Shown piece after piece: positions 25,374 through 34,245 of a DNA stretch of 45,155 nucleotides; position 1 is the first letter of the stretch; each line of letters starts with the position of its first letter. Below the pieces are notes generated by a model. The model saw nothing but the letters and a program-made list of their open reading frames with translations, was not told the DNA's origin and did no database searches. The stretch comes from CAYPEL01 sp964409635 (GTDB taxonomy: Bacteria > Pseudomonadota > Gammaproteobacteria > DSM-19610), in contig CAYPEL010000002.1 in assembly GCA_964409635.1 (NCBI GenBank), forward strand, positions 1 to 45,155, written 5' to 3'. The position numbers were made by a program, and so were the translations under genes.

Positions 25374-26696
25374 ATGCGTGGCTGGCTGGATGCATTTGCC
25401 GTTTATAAAAACCCGCAGGTCTTGTCGATGCTGTTTCTGGGATTTTCAGCAGGTTTACCGATCCTGCTGGTCTTCGGCACCTTGTCAGCCTGGCTGAATG
25501 TCGAAGGCGTGGACAAGACCACGATCGGTTTTGTCAGCTGGGTGGCGCTGGCTTACGGCCTGAAATTCCTCTGGTCACCGCTGGTGGATCGCATGGCCTT
25601 GCCCTGGCTGACCCGTCTTCTCGGGCAGCGCCGTGGCTGGATGTTGTTGGCGCAGGCCGGTGTGATCACCGGTCTGCTGGCAATGTCTCAGGTAAATCCC
25701 ACCAGTCAGTTGCAGTGGTTGGTAGCTTTTGCGGTGTTGACGGCATTTTCGTCGGCCACACAGGACATCACGATTGATGCCTGGCGTATCGAGGCGGTAG
25801 AAGAAGATATGCAGGGTGCGATGGCCGGCACTTACCAGTTGGGTTACCGCATCGGAATGATTCTGGCTGGCAGCATGGCGTTTGTGATTGCCGACATTAT
25901 TTCCTGGCCCGCCGCTTATCTGGTGATGGCGGCCTTTATGCTGGTGGGAGTGGTGACTACTTTTATCATCAGTGAGCCCGATCATGCGGCACGCAACAGT
26001 GAGTGGGAAACAGAAAAACGCGTCATCAGCCTGCTGGAGCGGAATCAGCACTTGCCAGAAAAAATCCGCCGCCTTCAGGCCTGGTTTGTAGGGGCCGTGA
26101 TTTGTCCGTTTGGTGATTTTTTCAATCGTCACGGCTGGACTGCGCTGTTGATTTTGTCTTTTATTGCGGTGTTTCGACTGAGCGACATTACGCTGGGCGT
26201 GATGGCTTTTCCGTTTTATCAGGACATGGGTTACAGCGGTAAAGAAATCGGTCTGGTGAGTGGCCTTGTCGGCAAGTTTGTGACGATTGGCGGCGCTTTA
26301 ATCGGGGGTGTATTGGTGGTTCGCTATGGGGTCATGCGGATGCTGTTGGCCGGTGCTATATTGGTGATTCTGACCAATCTGCTGTTCGCCTGGCTGGCGG
26401 GACAAGAACCTTTGCTGGTTTGGCTGATCCTGGTGGTCGGTGCAGACAATCTGGCCGGTGGGCTGGCCGGTACTGTCTTCATTGCCTATTTGTCGAGCCT
26501 GACTAACCGCTTGTATACCGCTACCCAGTATGCGCTTTTTAGTTCCATCATGTTGTTGCTGCCAAAATTTGTTGGTGGCTTTTCCGGTATGGTGGTTGAT
26601 GCAAGCAGTTACGAAATCTTCTTTTTATATGCGGCTTCTTTGGGCTTGCCTGCGGTGGCATTGATATTTTTATTAATGAAAAAAGGGCATAGTTGA
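25374..26696 (+). CDS. AmpG-like MFS transporter
   Basis: 440 residues with about 12 membrane segments. AmpG-type features: LGFSAGLPILLVFGTLSAWL in helix 1, KFLWSPLVD in the first cytoplasmic loop, and ATQDITIDAWRIE. AmpG imports anhydro-muropeptides for cell-wall recycling, which is the best guess here. It starts 1 bp after the previous stop, and its stop lies 2 bp before the next start, suggesting one transcript with both neighbours. Confidence 0.88.
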   Translation: MRGWLDAFAVYKNPQVLSMLFLGFSAGLPILLVFGTLSAWLNVEGVDKTTIGFVSWVALAYGLKFLWSPLVDRMALPWLTRLLGQRRGWMLLAQAGVITGLLAMSQVNPTSQLQWLVAFAVLTAFSSATQDITIDAWRIEAVEEDMQGAMAGTYQLGYRIGMILAGSMAFVIADIISWPAAYLVMAAFMLVGVVTTFIISEPDHAARNSEWETEKRVISLLERNQHLPEKIRRLQAWFVGAVICPFGDFFNRHGWTALLILSFIAVFRLSDITLGVMAFPFYQDMGYSGKEIGLVSGLVGKFVTIGGALIGGVLVVRYGVMRMLLAGAILVILTNLLFAWLAGQEPLLVWLILVVGADNLAGGLAGTVFIAYLSSLTNRLYTATQYALFSSIMLLLPKFVGGFSGMVVDASSYEIFFLYAASLGLPAVALIFLLMKKGHS

Positions 26697-26698
26697 TA

Positions 26699-27394
26699 AT
26701 GCCGGAGTTCAGTTATCTGGCGGCATTTATCGTCGGTTTACTGGGCGGCGTACATTGTGCAGGCATGTGTGGCGGCATAGTGACTGCACTCACGTTTGGA
26801 TTGCCAGAAAATCAGCGCCGCGGTCCACAGGCTTTGCCCTTTTTGCTGGCTTACAATCTGGCGCGGGTTAGCAGTTATACTCTGGCAGGTGTGTTGATGG
26901 GGGGCATTGGCTGGATGGCTGCGCACTGGCTTGATATACGGCAAGTGCAATTGATATTACAGTTCGTAGCCGCCCTGTTTATGATTTTGCTCGGGCTGTA
27001 TCTGGCGGGTTGGTGGATGGTATTGAGCCGGCTGGAAAGTGCGGGTGCCGGTGTCTGGAAAAAGATCCAACCCCTGACACGCCGCTTTATGCCGGTGCAG
27101 ACAGTACCCCAGGCCTTTATTATTGGTTTGCTATGGGGTTGGCTGCCCTGTGGTCTGGTGTACAGTGTGCTGGTGTGGTCGGTGGCCACGGCTGACCCGG
27201 TTTCGGGTGGCTTGCTGATGCTGGCGTTTGGCCTCGGCACCTTGCCGACATTGCTGGCGATGGGGGTAGTGGCGGTGGGCCTGTCACGCTGGATTCAGAG
27301 CCAGGCCACCCGTAGAGCCGCCGGTGGCCTGGTGATTCTGTTTGGTTTGTTTCAGCTATTTAACGCAGTTAGCCAGTATAAAATTGCTGTTTGA
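26699..27394 (+). CDS. DsbD_2/TauE-like membrane protein with CxxxC motif
   Basis: About 231 residues, six hydrophobic segments. Helix 1 carries HCAGMCGGIV and the middle of the protein carries WGWLPCGLVYS, the signature pattern of the cytochrome-biogenesis transmembrane family (PF13386 type), whose members often lie near cbb3 oxidase assembly genes and are suspected to move copper or other metals. No oxidase genes are nearby. The frame is open from a TTG at 26693, but the ATG at 26699 with AAGGG about 12 bp upstream is preferred. Its end overlaps the convergent DUF4426 gene by 26 bp. Confidence 0.83.
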   Translation: MPEFSYLAAFIVGLLGGVHCAGMCGGIVTALTFGLPENQRRGPQALPFLLAYNLARVSSYTLAGVLMGGIGWMAAHWLDIRQVQLILQFVAALFMILLGLYLAGWWMVLSRLESAGAGVWKKIQPLTRRFMPVQTVPQAFIIGLLWGWLPCGLVYSVLVWSVATADPVSGGLLMLAFGLGTLPTLLAMGVVAVGLSRWIQSQATRRAAGGLVILFGLFQLFNAVSQYKIAV

Positions 27395-27821
27395 AATCGA
27401 CGCTATAACTGTCTGAACTGCCTTCCGGTTTCACATCGACGGTGAAGCGTAAGGTTTCTTCGTTAGTGACAGGAAACTCCCCGATATAATAAATTGCGGT
27501 GCCCTCACGAACTTCTCTTAGCTTGATGTTGCGGTGCTGGCCAGTCAGATTTTTTGCCGAAGCCGTTACTTTTGCCGCAACTGGTTTGCCGGTGGTTCCC
27601 AACAATTTTGTCAGTATGGCAATGTTGATCATGCCGCGGTTTTTACTGCGTTTGATGCCGTATTGCTTGGTAACAGAAGGCGGTATCTGATTGGTATTAA
27701 GGGCATTGAAATGCACCACATACTCACCGAAATCCTGTGAATTTTCAGCTTGAGCATGGCTCGATGCAAACAAAGTAAAAAGCAGCAATAGGTATGAAAC
27801 GATAGTTTTTTTCGTATACAT
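27369..27821 (-). CDS. DUF4426 domain secreted protein
   Basis: 150 residues with a signal peptide (about 1-25, cleaved after AQA) and a DUF4426 domain: FGEYVVHFNALNT, KQYGIKRSKNRGMINIAI, REVREGTAIYYIGEFPV. In Pseudomonas the family gene lies near metX/metW and yggT-proC, so the neighbourhood is comparable. Function unknown; presumably periplasmic. GAGGAGA lies at good spacing before the ATG. Confidence 0.85.
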   Translation of the reverse strand: MYTKKTIVSYLLLLFTLFASSHAQAENSQDFGEYVVHFNALNTNQIPPSVTKQYGIKRSKNRGMINIAILTKLLGTTGKPVAAKVTASAKNLTGQHRNIKLREVREGTAIYYIGEFPVTNEETLRFTVDVKPEGSSDSYSVDFKQQFYTG

Positions 27822-27849
27822 CCAGATTCTCCTCAGATCGGGGATACTA

Positions 27850-27878
27850 TTAATGATAGACTATCTGTCTGCTGTCAA
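27850..27878 (-). promoter_or_regulatory. Candidate promoter of the DUF4426 gene
   Basis: On the minus strand a perfect TTGACA (27873-27878) is followed 17 bp later by CATTAA (27850-27855). The -10 is poor, but spacing and position about 30 bp before the start codon fit. Confidence 0.45.
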
Positions 27879-27970
27879 GTTGCAAGCTTAACTATTATCA
27901 GAAAAATCAACGGATACCGGGCGTGCAGTGGCGTAAGCTACGGTTTTCGGTCAGGGTGGGCCAATACGGG

Positions 27971-29965
27971 TTAGGCTACTGCGGGTGCCAGCGCCGGGTG
28001 TGGTGAAGTAGCCTTGGCGTCTGTTAAATCGGCCTGTACTGGCTGGTTGAGCGCGGTAGCAATATCCCCGAGTATATTAAGATTAATCCGGTTTTCACGG
28101 TACTCGGCTTCCAGCTCCTTGATACGGGCATCGACTGTGTCACGCGATTCACTGATTTTTTTCAGGGTCTCGTGGCGTTTTTCCATGCGCGCCTTATGCT
28201 CCTTGATCTGGTTAATCAAGGGGTTCATGACTTCTTTGATCCAGATGTCAGCGTCCTGGTTGGCCTTGTAAAACAGGCTGCGGGTATGGCTGACGAGGGT
28301 AATGAAAAACTTTTTAATGACGTAGGCTTGTTCGGTCATCGCCGTGGCCGGACTGCGCCGGAAAGTTTCAGCTTCCTGGTAGAGTCTTTCCAGTTCGGTG
28401 CTATAAGCCGACACGTTGAACTGCCGCGGGGTTAGCGCGGGCAGGCCATGGTCTTCATGGAATTTTCGATAGGTTGCCCGGATCAGCATACGGGTTTGCT
28501 CAGCCTGCGAAGTAACCTGCTCCATGGTGTCACGTGCGCCGTCAAAAAAGGTTTCCATGCCGCGTTTCATACCGGAGGTAGTCCAGCTTTGCTGCATTTC
28601 CTCACGGGTTTTACTAATTAATTTGTCGAGCATTTCAATGCTCAGTGCATTGACCATATTGCGCGCCTGGTTGTGCAGTACACGCCGGCTGGACTGGAAG
28701 CTTTCCACATTACGTAAATACGTGTCTTTTTCTTCCTGCGTCTTGTTTACCAGGTGCATGATGACATCAGAGTTTTTACCGCGGATTGCCCTGAGTTCTT
28801 CGAGCTGTTTTTTGAATTGCAGTTCCTGTGCGTTCATGCTGCCCAAGTGTTCATCGAGCATGGCGCCAACCTGTGCGACCAGGTTTTCTCTCACCATCGT
28901 TTGCCGGCTAGGGAGTATTTCTTCTGACAAATAACGTTCCAGTTTAAGCAGGCCGCTTTTCTCAAGCAGGGCTTCATCCTTGCGGATTTTGCCGAGCAAC
29001 CCTTTTTGAGCCGACAGGGTGAAAACCTGTTTCACAGGAATTTGCAATTGCTTAGCTGTGGATGTGCGTTGTGATTCAATCGCAGTGTTAATTTCAGCCT
29101 CAGATTTTAGTTCGTCCCACAAGGTATCAATTTTGTTCAGGATAATGGTCAGGCCACTGTCTTTACGTTGCCGTATGGAGCTGATGTGGTGCTCCCAGAT
29201 GTCAAGATCGCTGCGGGTCACACCGGTATCGGCGCTCAACAGGAACAGCACAGACTGAGCTGCAGGCAGCATGCTGACAGTGAGTTCAGGTTCATTCCCC
29301 AGCGCATTGAGACCCGGTGTGTCCAGAACCACTAATCCCTGCTTGAGTAATTCATGCGGGAAACTGACCAGCGCGTGCCGCCAGTGCGGTATTTCTACCT
29401 GTGCCGGGTGTTTGCCGTTGGTTTTGAAATTCGGATCCTGGTTTTCGTCGTATAACCCAAGTTCGCGGGCCAGCTCCAGAGAGACGGTTTTGGTTTTAAC
29501 GACTTCTTGCAGGGCTTCTGCGACCTGTTCCGGTGAATCTGTGCTCAGATTGATCCGGGTCCACTGGATGGGGTCGTGTTTTAGTTCGGCAATGCTGGTG
29601 TCCTGACGCCGTGATTCGATGGGCAGGAGTTTGATGTAGGACTCATGGGTGTCGGCGTCATAAAACAGCTCGGTCGGGCACATCGTCGTGCGGCCGGCTT
29701 CGGAAGGCAGCAGGCGTTGCCCATACTGGGCAAAAAACAAGGCATTGATCAATTCTGTTTTGCCGCGCGAGAATTCTGCGACAAAGGCAATAGTCAGTTT
29801 GTCTTTACGTAGCGATTCAACCGCTTCAAACAGGCGCAGCTCCTGCTCGGGGGTGGTTAGCTGGTGATCTTCAAGCCAGGCCTGAAAGCTTTGAATCGTC
29901 TGTGCGAGGTTCTCTCGCCATTTCTGGTAGGCGCCAAGCTGCTGATTAAGCGAATCCGTATGCAT
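27971..29965 (-). CDS. Dynamin-like GTPase
   Basis: 664 residues. N-terminal GTPase domain: G1 AEFSRGKT (63-70, with Ala where the first Gly is usual), G2 threonine pair in GRTTMCPTE, G3 VVLDTPG and G4 ILNKID. The remainder is predicted mostly helical, with coiled-coil stretches (about 370-460 and 600-650), consistent with a dynamin stalk. Similar proteins include E. coli CrfC. Its cellular role here, whether membrane remodelling or chromosome/division related, cannot be determined. Only one copy is present; many bacterial dynamins occur as pairs. It is downstream of proC-yggT-yggU on the same strand. Confidence 0.88.
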   Translation of the reverse strand: MHTDSLNQQLGAYQKWRENLAQTIQSFQAWLEDHQLTTPEQELRLFEAVESLRKDKLTIAFVAEFSRGKTELINALFFAQYGQRLLPSEAGRTTMCPTELFYDADTHESYIKLLPIESRRQDTSIAELKHDPIQWTRINLSTDSPEQVAEALQEVVKTKTVSLELARELGLYDENQDPNFKTNGKHPAQVEIPHWRHALVSFPHELLKQGLVVLDTPGLNALGNEPELTVSMLPAAQSVLFLLSADTGVTRSDLDIWEHHISSIRQRKDSGLTIILNKIDTLWDELKSEAEINTAIESQRTSTAKQLQIPVKQVFTLSAQKGLLGKIRKDEALLEKSGLLKLERYLSEEILPSRQTMVRENLVAQVGAMLDEHLGSMNAQELQFKKQLEELRAIRGKNSDVIMHLVNKTQEEKDTYLRNVESFQSSRRVLHNQARNMVNALSIEMLDKLISKTREEMQQSWTTSGMKRGMETFFDGARDTMEQVTSQAEQTRMLIRATYRKFHEDHGLPALTPRQFNVSAYSTELERLYQEAETFRRSPATAMTEQAYVIKKFFITLVSHTRSLFYKANQDADIWIKEVMNPLINQIKEHKARMEKRHETLKKISESRDTVDARIKELEAEYRENRINLNILGDIATALNQPVQADLTDAKATSPHPALAPAVA

Positions 29966-29988
29966 TATTTAACCTGTTTGTCTGTCTT

Positions 29989-30018
29989 TTTATAAAAAGT
30001 GTAAGTGAGCAATACCAA
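29989..30018 (-). promoter_or_regulatory. Candidate promoter of the dynamin-like gene
   Basis: On the minus strand TTGGTA (30013-30018) and TATAAA (29989-29994) are separated by 18 bp, about 25-50 bp before the start codon. The remaining 157 bp between this gene and yggU holds nothing else I recognise. Confidence 0.4.
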
Positions 30019-30122
30019 AACCCTGAGCCTGGATCCTATCTCTGCAAATTTTTAGCGGCATGCGGGGCAGGTGCTTTAGTGGAATATTACGGGATTATCG
30101 TTGTAGTACAGGGATTTGCCGG

Positions 30123-30461
30123 TCAGACGCCGGTGGGTATGCCAATGCTCCCCAGAAATTGCCTGGGCTGTTCTATACGAATCAATTTGTTACGCCCCTT
30201 TGGTCCGGATAGCAGGGATATTTGCGGTTTACTCACGCCGCAGTGCCGGGCAAAAAATTTAATCAGCTGCTGATTAAATTTTTTCATCCACCGGTGGGGC
30301 GACGATGCTGACTTTCAGGCACCTCGATAATGCCCATCGATCCGATTTTGTTTGGCGTCGGCTTGGATGCGCAGACTCAGGATCAGTGCCTCGCTATCCC
30401 CGCGAAACCGGGTTGTACTCGGGTTTACAATAGTGACTGGCGTCTCTGTGAGTGTACGCAT
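30123..30461 (-). pseudogene. yggU: YggU/DUF167 family gene, two offsetting frameshifts
   Basis: Starts ATG at 30459-30461, overlapping the yggT stop in TAATG. The first 48 codons read a DUF167 N-terminus (ALILSLRIQADAKQNRIDGH) and then hit TGA at 30315-30317. Shifting frame there gives KVSIVAPPVDEK, the family's core motif; a second shift at a T6 run (30279-30284, A6 on the coding strand) restores the first frame and reads FNQQLIKFFARHCGV, then SLLSGPKGRNKLIRIE, to a stop at 30123-30125. The simplest explanation is one lost base near 30318-30322 and one extra A in the homopolymer. About 113 codons in total, a little longer than E. coli YggU. Real decay or sequence error cannot be separated here. 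Confidence 0.85.
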
Positions 30462-31030
30462 TACAGGCTCGCCAGATGGTGCAGGGGTGGGATCAGCAGC
30501 ATTTTAGCTATCTGGATACCAATCAGCGCTACCATGGGCGACAGAGCAAGTCCGCCGATTGCGGGTATCAGCTGACGGCATGGCCGTAATACCGGTTCTG
30601 TCAGCGTGTGAAGGAGGGAGGTCACTGGATTATGGTTACCGGGATTTATCCAGCTGATGATAATCTGCACCAGGATGGCGAACAGGTAAACATTCAGCAA
30701 CAGTTCCAGCAACTCGCTGATGGCGCGGACGCCGATAAAAACCGGAGATAATGGCATACCCGCTAACACCAGTATCAGTACCAGCGCGATGACCTGCAGG
30801 ATGAGCATACTGACCAGTGTGCTGGTGTCAAACTTGCCCAGGCTGGGAATAACGCGGCGTAAGGGTAGCAACACCGGGTTAGTGATTTTAACCAGGAACT
30901 GGCTGATCGGGTTATAAAAGTCAGCCCGCACTTGAGCCAATAGAAAACGTAACATGAATGCCAGAATGTATAGGCCAAACAGGGTTTCTATTAGAAATGT
31001 TACCGGATTGGATAAATAGCTACCGCCCAT
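30461..31030 (-). CDS. yggT: YggT family membrane protein
   Basis: 189 residues with two YGGT repeats, each a pair of hydrophobic segments: around LRFLLAQVRADFYNPISQFLVK, and VQIIISWINPGNHNPVTSLLHTLTEPVLRP. The family is linked to osmotic tolerance and K+ uptake in E. coli and to division-site or photosystem functions elsewhere. Its ATG overlaps the proC stop by one base (TAATG), and its own stop overlaps yggU likewise, giving a coupled proC-yggT-yggU operon. Confidence 0.92.
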   Translation of the reverse strand: MGGSYLSNPVTFLIETLFGLYILAFMLRFLLAQVRADFYNPISQFLVKITNPVLLPLRRVIPSLGKFDTSTLVSMLILQVIALVLILVLAGMPLSPVFIGVRAISELLELLLNVYLFAILVQIIISWINPGNHNPVTSLLHTLTEPVLRPCRQLIPAIGGLALSPMVALIGIQIAKMLLIPPLHHLASL

Positions 31031-31857
31031 TAATCAGCTCCAAATTGCTCTGCTAGTTGTTTCGATCGATCGCGGGCAGACTTGAGTGCAGCAGCGATCA
31101 GGCCACGCAGATTCCCCTCTTCCAGAACTTGCAAGGCTTTTTCTGTCGTCCCGCCGGGTGAGGTAACCTGTTGTCTCAGGACGCTGGCGTCCTGCTTGCT
31201 TTCCAGCGCCATTTTGGCGGCTCCAAAAGCTGTTTGCAGTGCTAGCAGGCGGGCTGTTTCCGGCGCTAAGCCGAGCTCGGCACCGGCAGTTTGCAGCGCC
31301 TCTATAAACAGAAAAAAATACGCTGGCCCGCTGCCGGACAGTGCCGTGACGGCATCCAGCATGGCTTCATCATCGACCCAGAGTGTCAGGCCAACCGATC
31401 TGAGAATGGTTTCCGCTATGTCGTGCTGCTGCTCATTGACGAGTTCATTGGCATACAGGGCGGTTGCACCACTTTGCACCAGGGCCGGTGTATTCGGCAT
31501 ACACCGCACCAAGGCCGTTTGTCCGCCCAGCCAGCGGCGTATATCCGTTGCCCGGATGCCCGCGGCAATGGAAATGACGAGTGGGTTCTGCTGCTGAATA
31601 ATAGGGGCGATATCCTTTGCGACGCTGTGCAGTACCTGCGGTTTGACGGCCAGTACCACCACCTGGCTACCGGAAATTGCGTCGGTATTATCAGCAAAGC
31701 CCTGCAGGCCGGAATAACGCTGCATCCATTGCAGTTGATCTGGATTCGGGTCGGCAACCCGGATAGCGCCTGGATTCCAGCCATCGGCGATCAGGCCATT
31801 GATCAGGCTGCGCGGCATATTGCCTGCACCGATAAAGGTCAGAGTTGTCTGCTTCAT
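31030..31857 (-). CDS. proC: Pyrroline-5-carboxylate reductase
   Basis: 275 residues; last step of proline synthesis, reducing P5C with NAD(P)H. N-terminal Rossmann motif FIGAGNMPRSLINGL, then VVLAVKPQ, the conserved AVTALSGSGPAYFFLFIEAL, and QQVTSPGGTTEKAL-VLE. The frame extends to a TTG at 31893, but the ATG at 31855-31857 places the Rossmann strand correctly. In Pseudomonas yggS usually lies between proC and pilT; it is absent here and the two genes are simply divergent. Confidence 0.94.
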   Translation of the reverse strand: MKQTTLTFIGAGNMPRSLINGLIADGWNPGAIRVADPNPDQLQWMQRYSGLQGFADNTDAISGSQVVVLAVKPQVLHSVAKDIAPIIQQQNPLVISIAAGIRATDIRRWLGGQTALVRCMPNTPALVQSGATALYANELVNEQQHDIAETILRSVGLTLWVDDEAMLDAVTALSGSGPAYFFLFIEALQTAGAELGLAPETARLLALQTAFGAAKMALESKQDASVLRQQVTSPGGTTEKALQVLEEGNLRGLIAAALKSARDRSKQLAEQFGAD

Positions 31858-31932
31858 GGGTGCGACCATACCGCCCGGAGCTGGCGCTGACAAGTACGGG
31901 AGCTGCTTGTTTTAGTTATGAAAATTAAGCCC

Positions 31933-31961
31933 TGAAAGGCGCATTTAAAAGACGCTATACT
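31933..31961 (+). promoter_or_regulatory. Candidate promoter of pilT
   Basis: TGAAAG (31933-31938), 17 bp, then TATACT (31956-31961), about 87 bp before the pilT ATG in the divergent proC-pilT region. The -10 is good and the -35 weak. Confidence 0.4.
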
Positions 31962-32047
31962 GCATTTTCGCGCGCGGCTGACCACTTCAGTAATACCAGT
32001 GGCTGTCGATATGGACATCAAATTACGCTCTCTAATGGAGACCCCGC

Positions 32048-33085
32048 ATGGATATCGCAGAACTACTCGCCTTTGGCGTCAAGAATAACGCCTCTGATTT
32101 ACACCTCTCAGCCGGGATGCCGCCAATGATTCGCGTCGATGGCGATATCCGCCGTGTCAATGTGCCTGCATTGGATCACAAGGCCGTGCACGGTCTGATT
32201 TATGACATCATGAACGACAAGCAGCGCAAGGATTACGAAGAGTTTCTTGAGACTGACTTTTCATTCGAAATCCCGAATCTGGCGCGCTTCCGGGTTAACG
32301 CATTTAATCATAATCGTGGCGCCGGTGGTGTATTCCGTACTATCCCCTCGACTATTCTGAGCCTCGAAGAGCTGGGTGCGCCGGGTATCTTCGCTGAAAT
32401 ATCTGATCAAGCGCGTGGTATCGTGCTGGTTACCGGACCGACCGGTTCAGGCAAGTCCACCACGCTGGCGGCGATGATGGATTATGTCAATAACTCCCGT
32501 TTTGAACATATTCTGACGGTAGAAGACCCGATAGAGTTTGTACACGAAAGTAAAAAATGCCTGATCAACCAGCGCGAAGTACACCGCGATACGCACGGTT
32601 TCAATGAGGCTTTGCGGTCAGCCTTACGTGAAGATCCAGACATTATCCTGGTCGGTGAATTGCGTGACCTGGAAACCATCCGCTTGGCGCTGACGGCTGC
32701 AGAAACCGGTCACCTGGTATTCGGCACCCTGCATACCAGTTCAGCCGCTAAAACCATCGACCGTATTATTGACGTTTTCCCGGCGGCTTAAAAGACCATG
32801 GTGCGCTCTATGCTGTCGGAATCGTTGCGCGCCGTTATATCCCAAACGTTGTTGAAAAAGGTCGGGGGTGGTCGAATCGCCGCGCACGAGATAATGATTG
32901 GTACAGCTGCAATACGTAACCTGATCCGCGAAGACAAGGTTGCGCAAATGTATTCGGCTATCCAGACTGGCGCGTCAGTGGGTATGCAGACGCTGGATCA
33001 GAATTTGCAGGAAATTGTGCAACGTGGCCTGATCAACAAGAAGGATGCGCGTACCAAAGCAGCCAATAAAGAATTATTCCGTTAA
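32048..33085 (+). pseudogene. pilT: Type IV pilus retraction ATPase PilT, interrupted by one nonsense codon
   Basis: The frame reads as a complete 345-codon PilT (about 344 residues is typical) except for TAA at 32789-32791, codon 248, where homologues have Glu in FPAAEK. Before it lie Walker A GPTGSGKST, the Asp box VEDPIEF, Walker B DIILVGELRD and the His box GHLVFGTLHT. After it, in the same frame, come MVRSMLSESLRAV and the AIRNLIRED motif needed for retraction. A single G-to-T change (GAA to TAA) explains it. Residual ORFs are 32048-32791 and 32798-33085. GGAG precedes the ATG. It is followed by intact pilU. Either a real loss of retraction or a sequencing error. Confidence 0.92.
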
Positions 33086-33100
33086 GCATAAGGCAGACGC

Positions 33101-34219
33101 ATGGATTTTAACTCCTTACTCAAACTATTGGTTCACAAAGGTGGTTCCGACCTGTTTATTACTGCAGGTATGCCACCCAGCATGAAAGTTAATGGCCGCA
33201 TTTCACCGGTTTCTCAGTCTACGTTAACTCCTGAGCAGGCTCGCGATATCGTGGTCAGTATCATGTCTGCAGATCAGCGCAAGGAATATGAAGCAGAGCA
33301 CGAATGCAATTTCGCAATCAGTGCAACCGGCGTGGGGCGCTTCCGCGTCAGTGCATTTTACCAGCGCAATCATTGCGGCATGGTATTGCGCCGTATTGAG
33401 ACGCATATTCCGACAATAGAAGATCTGAAGCTGCCGCCTATTATAAAAAATCTGGCCATGACCAAGCGCGGCCTGATTATTTTTGTCGGTGCTACCGGCA
33501 CCGGTAAGTCCACCTCGCTTGCCTCCATGATTAGCTATCGAAATCAGAATAGCACCGGGCACATTATTACCATCGAAGACCCCATCGAATTCGTGCATCA
33601 ACATGCGGGCTGCATTATTACCCAGCGAGAAGTCGGTATTGATACTGAGAGCTTCGATGTGGCGTTGAAAAATACCCTCCGCCAGGCGCCCGATGTGATA
33701 CTGATCGGCGAAGTTCGTACCCGTGAAACCATGGATCACGCGATTGCCTTCGCTGAAACCGGGCACCTGTGTCTTGCAACACTGCATGCCAATAATGCTA
33801 ACCAGGCAATGGACCGCATCGTCAACTTTTTCCCGGAAGACCGCCGGGATCAGTTGCTGATGGACTTGTCGCTTAACTTGAAAGCCATTCTTGCTCAGCA
33901 GTTACTGCCGGCACCGGATGGTAAAAGCCGCCGGGCGGCGGTAGAAATCCTGATCAATACTCCGCTGGCATCGGATCTCATCCGTAAGGGTGAAGTCCAC
34001 GAATTGAAAGAACTGATGAAACGTTCTAATCAGCAGGGCATGAAGACCTTCGATCAGGCTTTGTACGAACTCTACAAAGCCAACGAAATTACCTACGATG
34101 ACGCGATTCACTATGCGGACTCAGAGAATGAAATACGCTTGCTGGTTAAACTCAAGGATACCGACGTGGCCAATTCCAAGGCACTGGACGGTATTACGCT
34201 AGTGGAAACGCCGGATTGA
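33101..34219 (+). CDS. pilU: PilT paralogue ATPase PilU
   Basis: 372 residues. A PilT/PilU secretion ATPase with Walker A GATGTGKST, Asp box IEDPIEFVHQH, Walker B DVILIGEVRT and His box GHLCLATLHANNA; the C-terminal tail (about 345-372) is longer than in PilT, as in PilU. It assists retraction in a PilT-dependent manner, so an inactive pilT would matter for its function. Starts 15 bp after the end of the pilT frame. Its stop is 26 bp before the composite inverted repeat. Confidence 0.94.
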   Translation: MDFNSLLKLLVHKGGSDLFITAGMPPSMKVNGRISPVSQSTLTPEQARDIVVSIMSADQRKEYEAEHECNFAISATGVGRFRVSAFYQRNHCGMVLRRIETHIPTIEDLKLPPIIKNLAMTKRGLIIFVGATGTGKSTSLASMISYRNQNSTGHIITIEDPIEFVHQHAGCIITQREVGIDTESFDVALKNTLRQAPDVILIGEVRTRETMDHAIAFAETGHLCLATLHANNANQAMDRIVNFFPEDRRDQLLMDLSLNLKAILAQQLLPAPDGKSRRAAVEILINTPLASDLIRKGEVHELKELMKRSNQQGMKTFDQALYELYKANEITYDDAIHYADSENEIRLLVKLKDTDVANSKALDGITLVETPD

Positions 34220-34245
34220 GGCATTGAGCGGCTCGGTGTAAAACC

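Noticed and set aside
25575..26132. 185-residue minus-strand frame
   Set aside because: Antisense to the MFS transporter; His/Gln-rich composition is typical of shadow frames.
27841..27970. Small RNA or riboswitch between the DUF4426 and dynamin-like genes
   Set aside because: No stable hairpin-plus-T-run or known riboswitch core was seen; only a promoter-like pair is supported.
31291..31890. 199-residue plus-strand frame
   Set aside because: Antisense to proC, which is clearly the coding strand.
32792..33085. Separate gene starting at the ATG at 32798
   Set aside because: It is in the same frame as pilT and encodes precisely the missing PilT C-terminus; no ribosome site precedes it.
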